A stretch of DNA of 37,710 nucleotides from Candidatus Giovannonibacteria bacterium RIFCSPHIGHO2_12_FULL_44_22 (GTDB lineage Bacteria; Patescibacteriota; Minisyncoccia; UBA11713; 2-01-FULL-45-33), in assembly GCA_001778695.1 (NCBI GenBank), contig MFHU01000002.1, forward strand, positions 1-37,710, given 5' to 3'. The position numbers were made by a program, and so were the translations under genes. Of the stretch, positions 12,625 through 20,621 are shown in pieces. Each line of letters begins with the position of its first letter. Positions within the stretch are counted from its first letter, which is position 1. The notes below the pieces were generated by a model. It worked only from the letters and a program-made list of their open reading frames with translations, made no database searches and was not told the origin of the DNA.

Positions 12625-14799
12625 ATGCTGTTAAAACGCCTTGAGATGACTGGTTTTAAATCGTTCGCCAAAGCTGTCACTTTGGAATTTCCGACGAGAA
12701 TCACTTCCATCGTTGGGCCAAACGGTTCCGGCAAATCAAATATCGCCGACGCCATCCGCTGGGTTTTGGGAGAGCAGTCGCTTAAGCATCTCCGCGGGAA
12801 AAAAGGTGAGGATTTAATTTTCGCCGGGACTTCGCAAATTGCCCGACTTTCTAAAGCTTCGGTTTCTTTGGTTTTTGATAATAAGAGTAAAATTTTTCCG
12901 GTGGAGTTTGACGAGGTTGCGATGTCCCGGAGAGTCTATCGGGACGGCGCGAACGAATATCTTTTAAATAATTCGCAGGTGCGGCTGAAGGATATTATTG
13001 AGCTTTTGTCTAAAGTCGGGCTGGGAGCATCGCAACATCATATTATCGCCCAAGGAGATTCCGACCGCATACTTTACGCTTCGCCCAAAGAAAAAAAATC
13101 AATGGTGGAGGAATCTTTGGGCCTTAAAATTTTTGAGCTTAAAAAAAATGAAGCATCGCGCAAATTGGAAGCGACCGAGGGAAATATAAAACAAGTTGAG
13201 GCTTTAAGGTTGGAGCTCAGACCTCATCTTAAGTTTTTGAGCGGACAGGCGGAAAAAATGAAAAACGCGGAAGAATTAAAAAAACAGCTGGAAACGCTTT
13301 CGGAAGAATATGTTTCTCGGGAGCTTAAAACTTTGGCTGAAGAAGCAGAGGAGATTAAAAAAAATAAAACGCCGCTTTCTAAAAAAGCTGTCGATTTAGA
13401 GCTTGAAATTAAGGAGAGCGAAGCGGCGCTGGACAGGGAAACGGACGCCGAGAAATTTTTTGAAGCATTAAAAACTATGGATATGGCGCTGGGGGCGATT
13501 TCCAAAAAGCGCCGTTTGCTTGAACGGGAAATTGGCCGATTGGAAGCCGTGTCGGAAGTTGCCCCATCGGCCGCGGCCGGAGCCTTGCCGAAAGAAAAAG
13601 TAAAAATAGTGCTTATGGAACTTGCAAAGGATTTGGAGTCGGTTTCCCAATCCGGCACAATGGAGGCGGTAAGGAATATGATTTTTTCAGCCACCCAAAA
13701 AATTTACAGATTTTTGGAGGAAATAAACGGCGAAGACAAAAATAAAATTTTTGTTTTGGACAAAGGGCTTTTTCAGGCCAAAGAAGCTATCTCCAAGCTG
13801 GAAGCCGAAGAGCGGGAAATTTCAAAAAATAAACAGGCGGCGCAGAAAAATTACGAAACTCGTGCGCTTAAAATCCACAAGGAAGGCGCCATGCTGCGGG
13901 AAAAAATGGAGGAGCTTGCCAGCACCAAAGACGCTTTGAGAAATTTTGTAGTGAAAGAAGAGCGCGCCCTTTTACTTAAAAAAGAATTTGAAATTGATTT
14001 TATCGATTGGATAAAATATGAAAAACCCGCGGGGGACACTTTGAGCGACCAAGAGCGCGTGGATTTTAAAAAGAAAATAGAGCGTCTAAAAATCCGCTTG
14101 GAGGAAGCCGGTGGGGTTGATAAAGGCACGCTTAAAGAATTTGAGGAAACCAAAAAGCGCGACGAGTTTCTAGGCAAGGAATTGGAAGATTTGAAAAAAG
14201 CCGCCCAAAGCTTAAAAGATGTGTTTGATGAGCTGGAAACCAAAATTGCCAAAGATTTTGACGAAGGGCTTGCTAAAATAAACAAGCTCTTTGGAGAATT
14301 TTTCCATGAAATTTTCGGTGGTGGAAGAGCCGAAATAAAGATGGAGAAGCTTGAAACTCGCCGAAAGCTTCGCAATCAGGTGGGCGAGGAAGATTTTGAC
14401 GACGGGTTAAGAGAATTTGAAGAGGAAGAATTGGAGCCGGGGCTAGAAATTATGGTGGATATTCCCAGAAAGCGCATAAAATCTTTAGCCATGCTTTCGG
14501 GGGGCGAGCGGTCGCTTTCGTCCATAGCTTTACTTTTTGCCATATCCACCGTAAACCCTCCGCCATTTTTAGTTTTGGACGAAACCGATGCTGCCCTAGA
14601 CGAAGCCAATTCGGCGCGCTACGCGTTGATGTTAAAAGAGCTCGGCAAAAAAACCCAGCTGATTGTCGTTACCCACAATAGGGAAACAATGAAAGCCGCG
14701 GACGTGCTTTACGGCGTTACCATGGGCGGAGATGGAATCTCCAAACTGCTTTCACTAAAATTTGAAGAAGCCGAAGAAGTTCTAGCGAAGAGAAAATAA
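12625..14799 (+). CDS. smc: miniature SMC-type ATPase without a recognisable hinge
   Basis: SMC proteins compact and segregate chromosomes. The N-terminal head has Walker A GPNGSGKSN (31-39), ADAIRWVLGEQSLKHLRG and the HHIIAQGDSDRIL region. The C-terminal head has the ABC signature LSGGERS (about 624-630) and Walker B FLVLDETDAALDEAN (E653 catalytic). Between them are two short coiled-coil arms (about 165-300 and 385-545), joined by about 70 residues (306-375, around APSAAAGALPKEKVKI) that show no glycine-rich SMC hinge. At 724 aa it is far below the usual ~1150-1200 aa. The reading frame is intact at both ends, so this is not simple decay. It lies 1 nt after rnc, a common neighbour of smc; scpA/scpB are not in the window. 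Confidence 0.9.
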   Translation: MLLKRLEMTGFKSFAKAVTLEFPTRITSIVGPNGSGKSNIADAIRWVLGEQSLKHLRGKKGEDLIFAGTSQIARLSKASVSLVFDNKSKIFPVEFDEVAMSRRVYRDGANEYLLNNSQVRLKDIIELLSKVGLGASQHHIIAQGDSDRILYASPKEKKSMVEESLGLKIFELKKNEASRKLEATEGNIKQVEALRLELRPHLKFLSGQAEKMKNAEELKKQLETLSEEYVSRELKTLAEEAEEIKKNKTPLSKKAVDLELEIKESEAALDRETDAEKFFEALKTMDMALGAISKKRRLLEREIGRLEAVSEVAPSAAAGALPKEKVKIVLMELAKDLESVSQSGTMEAVRNMIFSATQKIYRFLEEINGEDKNKIFVLDKGLFQAKEAISKLEAEEREISKNKQAAQKNYETRALKIHKEGAMLREKMEELASTKDALRNFVVKEERALLLKKEFEIDFIDWIKYEKPAGDTLSDQERVDFKKKIERLKIRLEEAGGVDKGTLKEFEETKKRDEFLGKELEDLKKAAQSLKDVFDELETKIAKDFDEGLAKINKLFGEFFHEIFGGGRAEIKMEKLETRRKLRNQVGEEDFDDGLREFEEEELEPGLEIMVDIPRKRIKSLAMLSGGERSLSSIALLFAISTVNPPPFLVLDETDAALDEANSARYALMLKELGKKTQLIVVTHNRETMKAADVLYGVTMGGDGISKLLSLKFEEAEEVLAKRK

Positions 14800-15741
14800 T
14801 TATCTCGGTTTCTCCGGCTTATATAAATCTTTATCAATTTTACGGTCAAGGCAGGTTTGGCCGGAGTTGTGCGCCCAGTTTTCGTTGCCGTAATAAATAT
14901 TTTCAAGCGGATAGCTGAGGGCGGCGCGCTTAGGCATGCTGGCGGATGCTTGGTCCAAACTCGGCTGATTAAATGTCGCGCAAAGTTTAAAATTTTCTTT
15001 GTCTGTTATTTCATAAACATATTCCGCGCCGGATTCCGGATCTTTGGGAATCGCAACCCCGCGAATGGGATCATTGAGCTCTTCCAATGTTTTCGGCAGA
15101 GCAGCTTTTTTAATCCAGAAGTTTATGATTTCGGATTGGATCATCTGAAGATGCTGGGTTCTTTGGTCGTCAAATCTTCTGGCGCGCTCTTCTTTCGGAG
15201 AGCCAGCCACAAAAAATCCGGCGACGATGGCAATAAGCATTATTGCCGAAACGCCGTAGGCAAAAATTTTCTGCGGCGCTTTATTTTTAATATCTAAAAT
15301 ATAATATCCAAAAACTCCTCCGGCTGCCGCAAGCACCGCCAAGATCTTGAGCAAAAACCGCAAAGTCAGCTCTCCTTGCAAAAAATTATAAATTAAAGTC
15401 ACAAAGTCTCCGATAACAATAATCCCGGCGGCGAAAAGCGTGAAATACAACAACCACTTTCTGATTTTCATCTCGCGTTTTTCGGGCGTGGCGGCATATC
15501 CCTTGTTTAAAAACCAAGTTGCCCAGATATAAACAGGAAAAACCACAATTAAGCTCGCTATCGCCCAGCGGACGGACGAGCGCGCGGCAAGAAGCGTGTA
15601 ATAATTTTCCGAAAGCGCGTCTGGCAGCCAGATATCAATATAGCTGAAAATCAAGCTGATAAACATTCCCGCACTAACATAAAGCGCGATTATGTTCAAA
15701 AGCTGAAGAAATACGTCTTTGGGGCCAGTTTTTTCGTTCAT
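14800..15741 (-). CDS. DUF5671-type membrane protein
   Basis: The 313-aa product starts MNEKTGPKDVFLQLLNIIAL. The N-terminal half has about five hydrophobic segments (near 15-35, 55-75, 92-112, 123-145, 155-175), with the GPKDVFLQLL start I associate with DUF5671 in Parcubacteria. The C-terminal half (about 185-313) is polar, extracytoplasmic and reminiscent of a pilin-like or type II secretion pseudopilin ending (GVAIPKDPESGAEYVYE, FKLCATF). Function is unknown. The start at 15741 is chosen because the family begins here and TGT-TATATT lies 6 nt upstream. It is convergent with smc, their stops abutting. Confidence 0.8.
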   Translation of the reverse strand: MNEKTGPKDVFLQLLNIIALYVSAGMFISLIFSYIDIWLPDALSENYYTLLAARSSVRWAIASLIVVFPVYIWATWFLNKGYAATPEKREMKIRKWLLYFTLFAAGIIVIGDFVTLIYNFLQGELTLRFLLKILAVLAAAGGVFGYYILDIKNKAPQKIFAYGVSAIMLIAIVAGFFVAGSPKEERARRFDDQRTQHLQMIQSEIINFWIKKAALPKTLEELNDPIRGVAIPKDPESGAEYVYEITDKENFKLCATFNQPSLDQASASMPKRAALSYPLENIYYGNENWAHNSGQTCLDRKIDKDLYKPEKPR

Positions 15742-15747
15742 AAGCCA

Positions 15748-15756
15748 AATATAACA
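15748..15756 (-). promoter_or_regulatory. extended -10 box of the DUF5671 gene
   Basis: The complement reads TGT followed by TATATT (15753-15748), ending 6 nt before the ATG; leaderless type. Confidence 0.5.
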
Positions 15757-15791
15757 TTTTTTACCCACGCTACCAATCCACAGCTTATGCG

Positions 15792-15821
15792 TTGCCATTG
15801 GCGCAAAATTTTTGCTATAAA
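15792..15821 (+). promoter_or_regulatory. promoter of the 15870 gene
   Basis: TTGCCA (15792-15797), an 18-nt spacer and TATAAA (15816-15821), preceded by TGC (extended -10). A leader of about 40 nt with AAGGGGGGATT before ATG 15870 follows. Confidence 0.55.
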
Positions 15822-15869
15822 GAAAGGGGTTTAGTAAATAGTAATGTTGTTTTAAAACAAGGGGGGATT

Positions 15870-16343
15870 ATGGAAGAGATATTGCATCCTTCGAAGTCCG
15901 AGTCTTTAAAGTATATCCGGGGGCTTATCGCTAAGGCCATGAATAGCAGAAATGGCCATATTTACCAACCAATCATTACTGCTCATCCGTGCGTTATCTG
16001 CAAAAGCGGAGTTATGGGAAAATCTCCCGAAGGGCTTACTTGCGGGGAAGATATATGCCGGGACGAGCTTGCTAGAAAAGTCTCTGAACTTATGGATGGA
16101 GAATCCTATACTGAGCAGAGAGCTCACGAGTTAGAAGAAAAGAAAGAAACCATCGAAGACTTAATAAAAGAGCAAGAAAAACAACTCGTCGATCTGAAAA
16201 AGCTTAAGGATAAATATGAAATGCTTCAAGCGCGCGCCAAAGTTGCCTGCGAGGTTTTAAAGGGCCTGCTCCCGGAGGGCTCAGCGGACAATCCCATTTT
16301 CGGTGTCATTATGGAAACCATTAGTGATCTTGAAAATGCGTAA
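15870..16343 (+). CDS. zinc-ribbon-like and coiled-coil small protein, function unknown
   Basis: The 157-aa product starts MEEILHPSKSESLKYIRGLI. Residues about 39-64 hold HPCVICKSG, then LTCGEDICRDE (C-x2-C, 11 residues, C-x4-C), a likely zinc-binding knuckle. Residues about 80-125 are a Lys/Glu-rich coiled coil (EEKKETIEDLIKEQEKQL), followed by a short C-terminal region. I do not recognise the family. The Shine-Dalgarno (AAGGGGGG, spacer about 4-6) chooses this ATG over an in-frame ATG at 15792. It has its own promoter and a strong terminator at 16375. Confidence 0.75.
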   Translation: MEEILHPSKSESLKYIRGLIAKAMNSRNGHIYQPIITAHPCVICKSGVMGKSPEGLTCGEDICRDELARKVSELMDGESYTEQRAHELEEKKETIEDLIKEQEKQLVDLKKLKDKYEMLQARAKVACEVLKGLLPEGSADNPIFGVIMETISDLENA

Positions 16344-16374
16344 AAGGTGTAGATTTTGCCGAGCAAATCTGAAA

Positions 16375-16418
16375 GGGCGTGCGTCACCACCAATGACGAA
16401 ACGCCCCTTTTTATTTTT
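16375..16418 (+). terminator. rho-independent terminator
   Basis: GGGCGT (16375-16380) pairs with ACGCCC (16401-16406). Inside it CGTCA (16382-16386) pairs with TGACG (16394-16398), and CTTTTTATTTTT follows. It also abuts the 3' end of the convergent DoxX gene. Confidence 0.8.
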
Positions 16419-16845
16419 ATCCGAATTTTTTGCCGAGGCCCCAGACATTGCCGGCGCGGAGGCTTGCTAACGTCAAGAGTGCCGCGGCGTAAATTATATG
16501 GTCGTCAACTACGAAGGCGCGCGCGTTGGGATATGGGAAAGCAAGAATCGGAAAATAGTAAAGTAGCATAAGAACCGCTCCTAAAGGCGCGCTAAATCTC
16601 ACAAACACGCCGAGAATTAAAGAAATGCCGAGCAGAGTCAAAGCCCATTCGTTCACAAAATTAATTGTAGGCAGAATGTTCGGTTGCAGCAGCCATTGAT
16701 AAAATCCGACGAAAGTTTTCGCGCCTTTAAGATAACCGGCAGCAGACCAACTTGGAGTTGTCAGCGCGGTTATGCCGGCATATAAAAAAACCCAGCCCAA
16801 AGAAACGCGCAGAAGAAATAAAGATATTTTTTGAAATTGTGTCAT
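16417..16845 (-). CDS. DoxX-family membrane protein
   Basis: The 142-aa protein has four predicted membrane segments (about 7-27, 65-85, 88-108, 115-132) and the DoxX pattern: LRVSLGWVFLYAGI at the start, WALTLLGISLILGVFVRFSAP in the middle. DoxX proteins are associated with quinone or thiol redox and electron transport at the membrane. It is the last gene of the minus-strand metal/thiol cluster, 4 nt after the ATPase gene, so it is probably co-transcribed with it. Confidence 0.85.
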   Translation of the reverse strand: MTQFQKISLFLLRVSLGWVFLYAGITALTTPSWSAAGYLKGAKTFVGFYQWLLQPNILPTINFVNEWALTLLGISLILGVFVRFSAPLGAVLMLLYYFPILAFPYPNARAFVVDDHIIYAAALLTLASLRAGNVWGLGKKFG

Positions 16846-16849
16846 AAGT

Positions 16850-18997
16850 TTATTTTTTTAATTTTGACTCGACCTTTTTTAATAATACCGCGTTTGCGGC
16901 AACAATAATAGAAGAAGCGGACATTAAGAGAGCCGAAATTTCAGGTCGCAAGAACCAACCGAGCGAATTATAAAAAACTCCCGCCGCGACTGGAATCGCG
17001 AGCAGATTATAAATCGCCGCCCAGAAAAGATTTTGTTTCATTTTTGTGACTGTTGCTTTGCTTAAGCGGATAGCGGCGACGATGTCGTATGGGTCCGATT
17101 TCATTAAAACAATATTTCCGGTTTCAATGGCAACGTCGGTTCCCGCGCCAATCGCTATGCCGATATCCGACTGGGCCAAAGCCGGCGCGTCATTTATTCC
17201 GTCGCCGACCATGGCTACGAATTTTCCTTCGTCCTGCAGTTTTTTTACATATTTTGCTTTATCTGCCGGAAGCACTTCGGCAAATACACGATCAATTCCA
17301 AGATCTTTTCCAATGCCTTCAGCAACTTTTATGTGGTCGCCCGTAATCATTACTACTTCCATGCCTAGATTTTTAAGCGCCAAAATGGTTTTTTTGGAAT
17401 TTGCTCTAGCGGGATCTGCGGCGGCGACAACGCCGGCGAAAATTCCACCGACCGCGAGCAAGCTTAAAGTTTTTCCTTCTCCGGCGAGCCGATCAAGGGC
17501 GCCGCGCCCGAGCTCGGTAGAGACGCCGTTATCCCGAAGTAGTTTTTCTGTTCCGGCTAAAATTATTTTACCGCTAATCCGTGCTTTAAGTCCGTGGCCA
17601 GCGAGCGACTCAAAATTTTCCATGGGTTTTAGCGGCAAAGCGCCGCGTTTTTCAGTTTCTTCAAAAATAGCTTTCGCAAGCGGATGATTAGACCCCGCCT
17701 CCAGACTCGCTTCATAACGCAAAATTTCATGTTCGCTAAAATTATTAAAAGCAACAACATCGGCAACCTTCGGCTTTCCGAGGGTTAACGTGCCGGTTTT
17801 GTCTAAAATAATTGCGTTGATTCTTGAAGTATTCTCCAAGGTTGCTGCGTCTTTAATTAAAATATTATGCTTTGCGCCGATGCCCGTGCCAACGGCAACC
17901 GCGGTGGGGGTCGCGAGGCCAAGCGCATCAGGGCAGGCGATTACAACCGCCGATATCGCGAAAGTCAGCGCGGTCAAAAGCGTCGCGCCCACAAGAAAAT
18001 ACCAGCCCAAAAACGCCGCGACTCCGGATCCGACCGCAATTATAACGAGCCAGCCGGCGGCCTTGTCGGCTATGCGCTGGCCGGGCGCTTTGGAATTTTG
18101 GGCAATTTCCACCATTTTTATGATTTGCGCGAGAACGGTTTCGGACCCCACTTGAGTGGTTTTGAATGCAACCCTGCCGGTTTGGTTTACCGAACCGCCG
18201 ATGACTTTATCGCCGATTTTTTTTGCCACAGGGATTGATTCGCCGGTGACAAGCGATTCATCAATTGAGGATTCTCCTTCAATAATAATTCCGTCCACAG
18301 GAACTTTATCTCCTGGACGCAACACGACAATATCATCATGAATAATTTCAGCGCTGGGAATTACGATTTCTTTTTCATTGCGGATCACTTTCGCCAGCGG
18401 CGGCACGAGGTCAAATAGCGCGCGCAGCGCGTCGGAAGTGCCCCGACGCGACTTCATCTCCATCCAGTGGCCGAATAAAACAAAAGTTACCAAAAGCGCG
18501 GCCGCTTCGTAGAAAGTCTCACCCCCTCCAATCGCGGTGAGCAAAACGCTGAAAAGATACGCCGCAAGCACGCCGGTGGCGATTAAAACCGACATATTTA
18601 ATTTGCGGGCTTTGAGCGAATGATAAGTGCCGGTGATAAAAATGGAGCCGGTCCAGAACACGATGGGCGTTGTGAGAATCAAAAGCAGCCAATTTGCGGG
18701 AAGAGGAGTCGGCAGAGTAAGCTTTCCGCCAAAGGCGGATCCGCCTATGGCGGAGAAAACACTAATGCCAAGCGGAGAGTAAAGCACAATCGGAATTGAC
18801 AGAAGAAACGAAACCCAAAATCTGCGGCGCATATCTTGCTCCATATGCTTCGCCATTTGCGGGTTGGTCATCACAGTTTTATGATTTTTGTGATTCTGCT
18901 TTTCTTCTTTTAATATAAGTGTCATGCCGCAGCCCGGACAGTTTCCGGGCTCATTTTTAACAACCTCCGGATGCATCGGGCAGGTATAAAGATTCAT
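16850..18997 (-). CDS. P1B-type heavy-metal (probably copper) ATPase
   Basis: A 715-aa metal exporter. The N-terminus is a small Cys/His domain (CPMHPEV at 6-12, then C20 and C23 in GNCPGCGM) instead of a ferredoxin-like HMA domain. Then follow the membrane helices, the actuator TGES, the phosphorylation site D399 in DKTGTLT, the HP motif in SNHPLAKAIFEE, and MVGDGINDAPAL. The TM6 metal motif reads CPD (C355-P356-D357, ACPDALGLATPTA) instead of CPC. TM7-8 have YN and MSASS as in Cu+ pumps. Residues about 81-91 (SAIGGSAFGGK) between the first helices come from a palindrome shared with dnaE. It lies between DUF5676 and DoxX genes. Confidence 0.93.
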   Translation of the reverse strand: MNLYTCPMHPEVVKNEPGNCPGCGMTLILKEEKQNHKNHKTVMTNPQMAKHMEQDMRRRFWVSFLLSIPIVLYSPLGISVFSAIGGSAFGGKLTLPTPLPANWLLLILTTPIVFWTGSIFITGTYHSLKARKLNMSVLIATGVLAAYLFSVLLTAIGGGETFYEAAALLVTFVLFGHWMEMKSRRGTSDALRALFDLVPPLAKVIRNEKEIVIPSAEIIHDDIVVLRPGDKVPVDGIIIEGESSIDESLVTGESIPVAKKIGDKVIGGSVNQTGRVAFKTTQVGSETVLAQIIKMVEIAQNSKAPGQRIADKAAGWLVIIAVGSGVAAFLGWYFLVGATLLTALTFAISAVVIACPDALGLATPTAVAVGTGIGAKHNILIKDAATLENTSRINAIILDKTGTLTLGKPKVADVVAFNNFSEHEILRYEASLEAGSNHPLAKAIFEETEKRGALPLKPMENFESLAGHGLKARISGKIILAGTEKLLRDNGVSTELGRGALDRLAGEGKTLSLLAVGGIFAGVVAAADPARANSKKTILALKNLGMEVVMITGDHIKVAEGIGKDLGIDRVFAEVLPADKAKYVKKLQDEGKFVAMVGDGINDAPALAQSDIGIAIGAGTDVAIETGNIVLMKSDPYDIVAAIRLSKATVTKMKQNLFWAAIYNLLAIPVAAGVFYNSLGWFLRPEISALLMSASSIIVAANAVLLKKVESKLKK
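18725..18754. repeat. 30-bp palindromic element inside the metal ATPase gene
   Basis: It matches the dnaE palindrome at 6200-6229 at 29 of 30 bases; the single difference at 18747 breaks one base pair. It is read in the same frame as in dnaE, giving GGSAFGG in both proteins. Confidence 0.85.
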
Positions 18998-19001
18998 ATG
19001 C

Positions 19002-19259
19002 TCAAGAGATTTTCATGAACCGATTATGCAGCCATGCGAATACATAAGCGGTAATATAAGCAAAGATGACGACCTCAATAAATCCGTAAATAACTTCTGG
19101 GAAACTTACCTCCGCCCTCAAATCAATGAGATGTACCATCCAACTAAAAAGCTTCGTCGCTAAATCAGGTACTGTTGCGACCAAAGTCGCGCAAATAACG
19201 TACCAAATGCCTATAGTCGCGCCGGCGGCCAGCGCAAATTTATTTTTATCAAGTTCCAT
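19002..19259 (-). CDS. DUF5676 small membrane protein
   Basis: The 85-aa protein has two hydrophobic segments (about 9-30 and 55-80), separated by DLATKLFSWMVHLIDL, and ends VFAWLHNRF. This is the pattern I recall for DUF5676, which often lies next to copper ATPase genes. Function is unknown. It is 4 nt upstream of the ATPase start and so co-transcribed. A possible -10 TTTAAT lies 6 nt before its ATG, in the 55-bp gap after the preceding gene, so a secondary promoter is possible. Confidence 0.8.
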   Translation of the reverse strand: MELDKNKFALAAGATIGIWYVICATLVATVPDLATKLFSWMVHLIDLRAEVSFPEVIYGFIEVVIFAYITAYVFAWLHNRFMKIS

Positions 19260-19314
19260 AATTTTATTAAAGTTTGATTAATGGTTTTTAATTTTTTCGG
19301 CCTTTTGATTTCTA

Positions 19315-20229
19315 TTATATACCGCAGCCGCTTTGTTGTTGAGGGGCGGTGGGCTGTCCGCTATCTACTCCGCAGCCGCCTCCTCCACTGCTTTTCACTT
19401 GCGGCACAAGCGCCGCGATTTTGCGAAAGCCCGAAGCGCTTGAATAATTCCGCCCCAAAATTTCTTTTGGGTCAATCGCGGAAAGCGTCTGGCCTTTTGA
19501 GGCAAAATAGCGCGCGATTGCGGCATATTCTTCCGGAAACCAAAATGAGTTAACTTGTAATGCTGTTTTATACATTTCTTTTTCTGAAATTCCTTGCGAT
19601 GCCATAATTTCCAAAAGCCCCAGCATGGCCATGCCGTGGTTGCAGTCCGGGAAATTGGTGGAATTATCACAGCACGGCCGGTAAATATTTTTACTCACAT
19701 TTTCAACCAACGCTTGCTGTTCCGGAGTCAGTTTAAAGAAAGCGTGCTTGCTGTAGTGGTCCATCGCATTGCCTTTGGCGATTGTCCAGCCGCCAGTGGA
19801 AGCAAAATTCCCCGTGTCGCCGTATTGCGCTATCGGTCCAGATTCCAAAATATCATTTTTCGCGCCCAACCCCAACGCCCATAGGAGATTTAAAATCATT
19901 CCGGAATTTTCCGAAGTGATTTTAAGATTGCCGTTTTTATCTCCATAGAGCAATTCTTTCGCCTCATTATTCAATCCCTCGCGGTTCGCGTAAAGCTGTT
20001 CAAATTTTTTCGCGTCAATCACGCTCGCGCTCACCATTTTTACGCCGAGATCGCCCCAACGTATCGGCAGAATAATGCCCTCCGATGTTTTTTGTGGCGG
20101 CTGAATTTGCGTCTGATTTTGTTGGTCTCTTGGGCCACTTGTATAAAGCCATACTCCCGCGAGGATAATCGTTGAAACAAGAATACTCGCTGGCAGTAAA
20201 GAATCTTTTTGTTTTGTTTCGTTTTCCAT
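19315..20229 (-). CDS. membrane-anchored extracytoplasmic Cys/His protein, function unknown
   Basis: A 304-aa protein with a single N-terminal membrane anchor (about 12-30, LPASILVSTIILAGVWLY) and a large outside domain. Its most distinctive motif is YRPCCDNSTNFPDCNHGMAM (C186, C187, C196, H198), which looks like a metal or disulfide centre. The C-terminus is Gly/Cys-rich (GGGGCGVD with C286; GCGI end with C302). I have a memory of similar CPR hypotheticals but know no function. It is in the metal/thiol cluster, 16 nt after the CPxC membrane protein gene, so it is probably an accessory of metal handling or thiol redox. Confidence 0.8.
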   Translation of the reverse strand: MENETKQKDSLLPASILVSTIILAGVWLYTSGPRDQQNQTQIQPPQKTSEGIILPIRWGDLGVKMVSASVIDAKKFEQLYANREGLNNEAKELLYGDKNGNLKITSENSGMILNLLWALGLGAKNDILESGPIAQYGDTGNFASTGGWTIAKGNAMDHYSKHAFFKLTPEQQALVENVSKNIYRPCCDNSTNFPDCNHGMAMLGLLEIMASQGISEKEMYKTALQVNSFWFPEEYAAIARYFASKGQTLSAIDPKEILGRNYSSASGFRKIAALVPQVKSSGGGGCGVDSGQPTAPQQQSGCGI

Positions 20230-20245
20230 AAATTTAATAATTTAA

Positions 20246-20617
20246 TTAACAGCAATTTTTCATTTTTTCTTCTAATAATTCGCGCGCTTTCTGGTCTCGG
20301 GGCAGAGCTGGTCCTGTCGTGCCGTTTCGTTTGACGAATAAAAAATAGGCAAGCGTTGCAAGAACCGCAAGTTCTAAAACAAACACTTTAAAGTTTAAAT
20401 TGCGCACTGCCCAGAAAGCTAGAAGCATGCCAACGCTAATTATAATCGGTTTTCTTTTGCCAATTTGGTAAGCGACGCCCGCAACTGTCCCTCCCATGAG
20501 GAGTGAGATGAGAGGCAGAAAAATTTCGGAATTTAAATATCCGGATAAAACCAGCGCCGTTAAGAGAAGCCAAGTTCCTGCGACTGCGGAGCAAATTGGG
20601 CAAATTTCTAGGCGCAT
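20246..20617 (-). CDS. small CPxC membrane protein with a C-terminal CC
   Basis: A 123-aa protein with three or four membrane segments (about 8-28, 30-50, 57-70, 75-93). A CPIC motif (C6, C9) sits just before the first, and it ends in a vicinal cysteine pair (C122-C123). The CPIC at a membrane edge and the CC tail suggest thiol exchange or metal transfer, but this is inference. It lies 4 nt after the ccdA-like gene and 16 nt before the gene of the CCDN protein. Confidence 0.75.
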   Translation of the reverse strand: MRLEICPICSAVAGTWLLLTALVLSGYLNSEIFLPLISLLMGGTVAGVAYQIGKRKPIIISVGMLLAFWAVRNLNFKVFVLELAVLATLAYFLFVKRNGTTGPALPRDQKARELLEEKMKNCC

Positions 20618-20621
20618 ATTT

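Noticed and set aside
13224-14375. Two long minus-strand open frames (13224-13694, 13851-14375)
   Set aside because: Ser/Phe-rich antisense reading of the Lys/Glu-rich SMC coiled coils; no start signals.
17046-17687. Long plus-strand open frame antisense to the metal ATPase
   Set aside because: It is a mirror of a well-conserved P1B ATPase frame, has Ser/Pro-rich composition typical of antisense reading, and has no promoter or Shine-Dalgarno.
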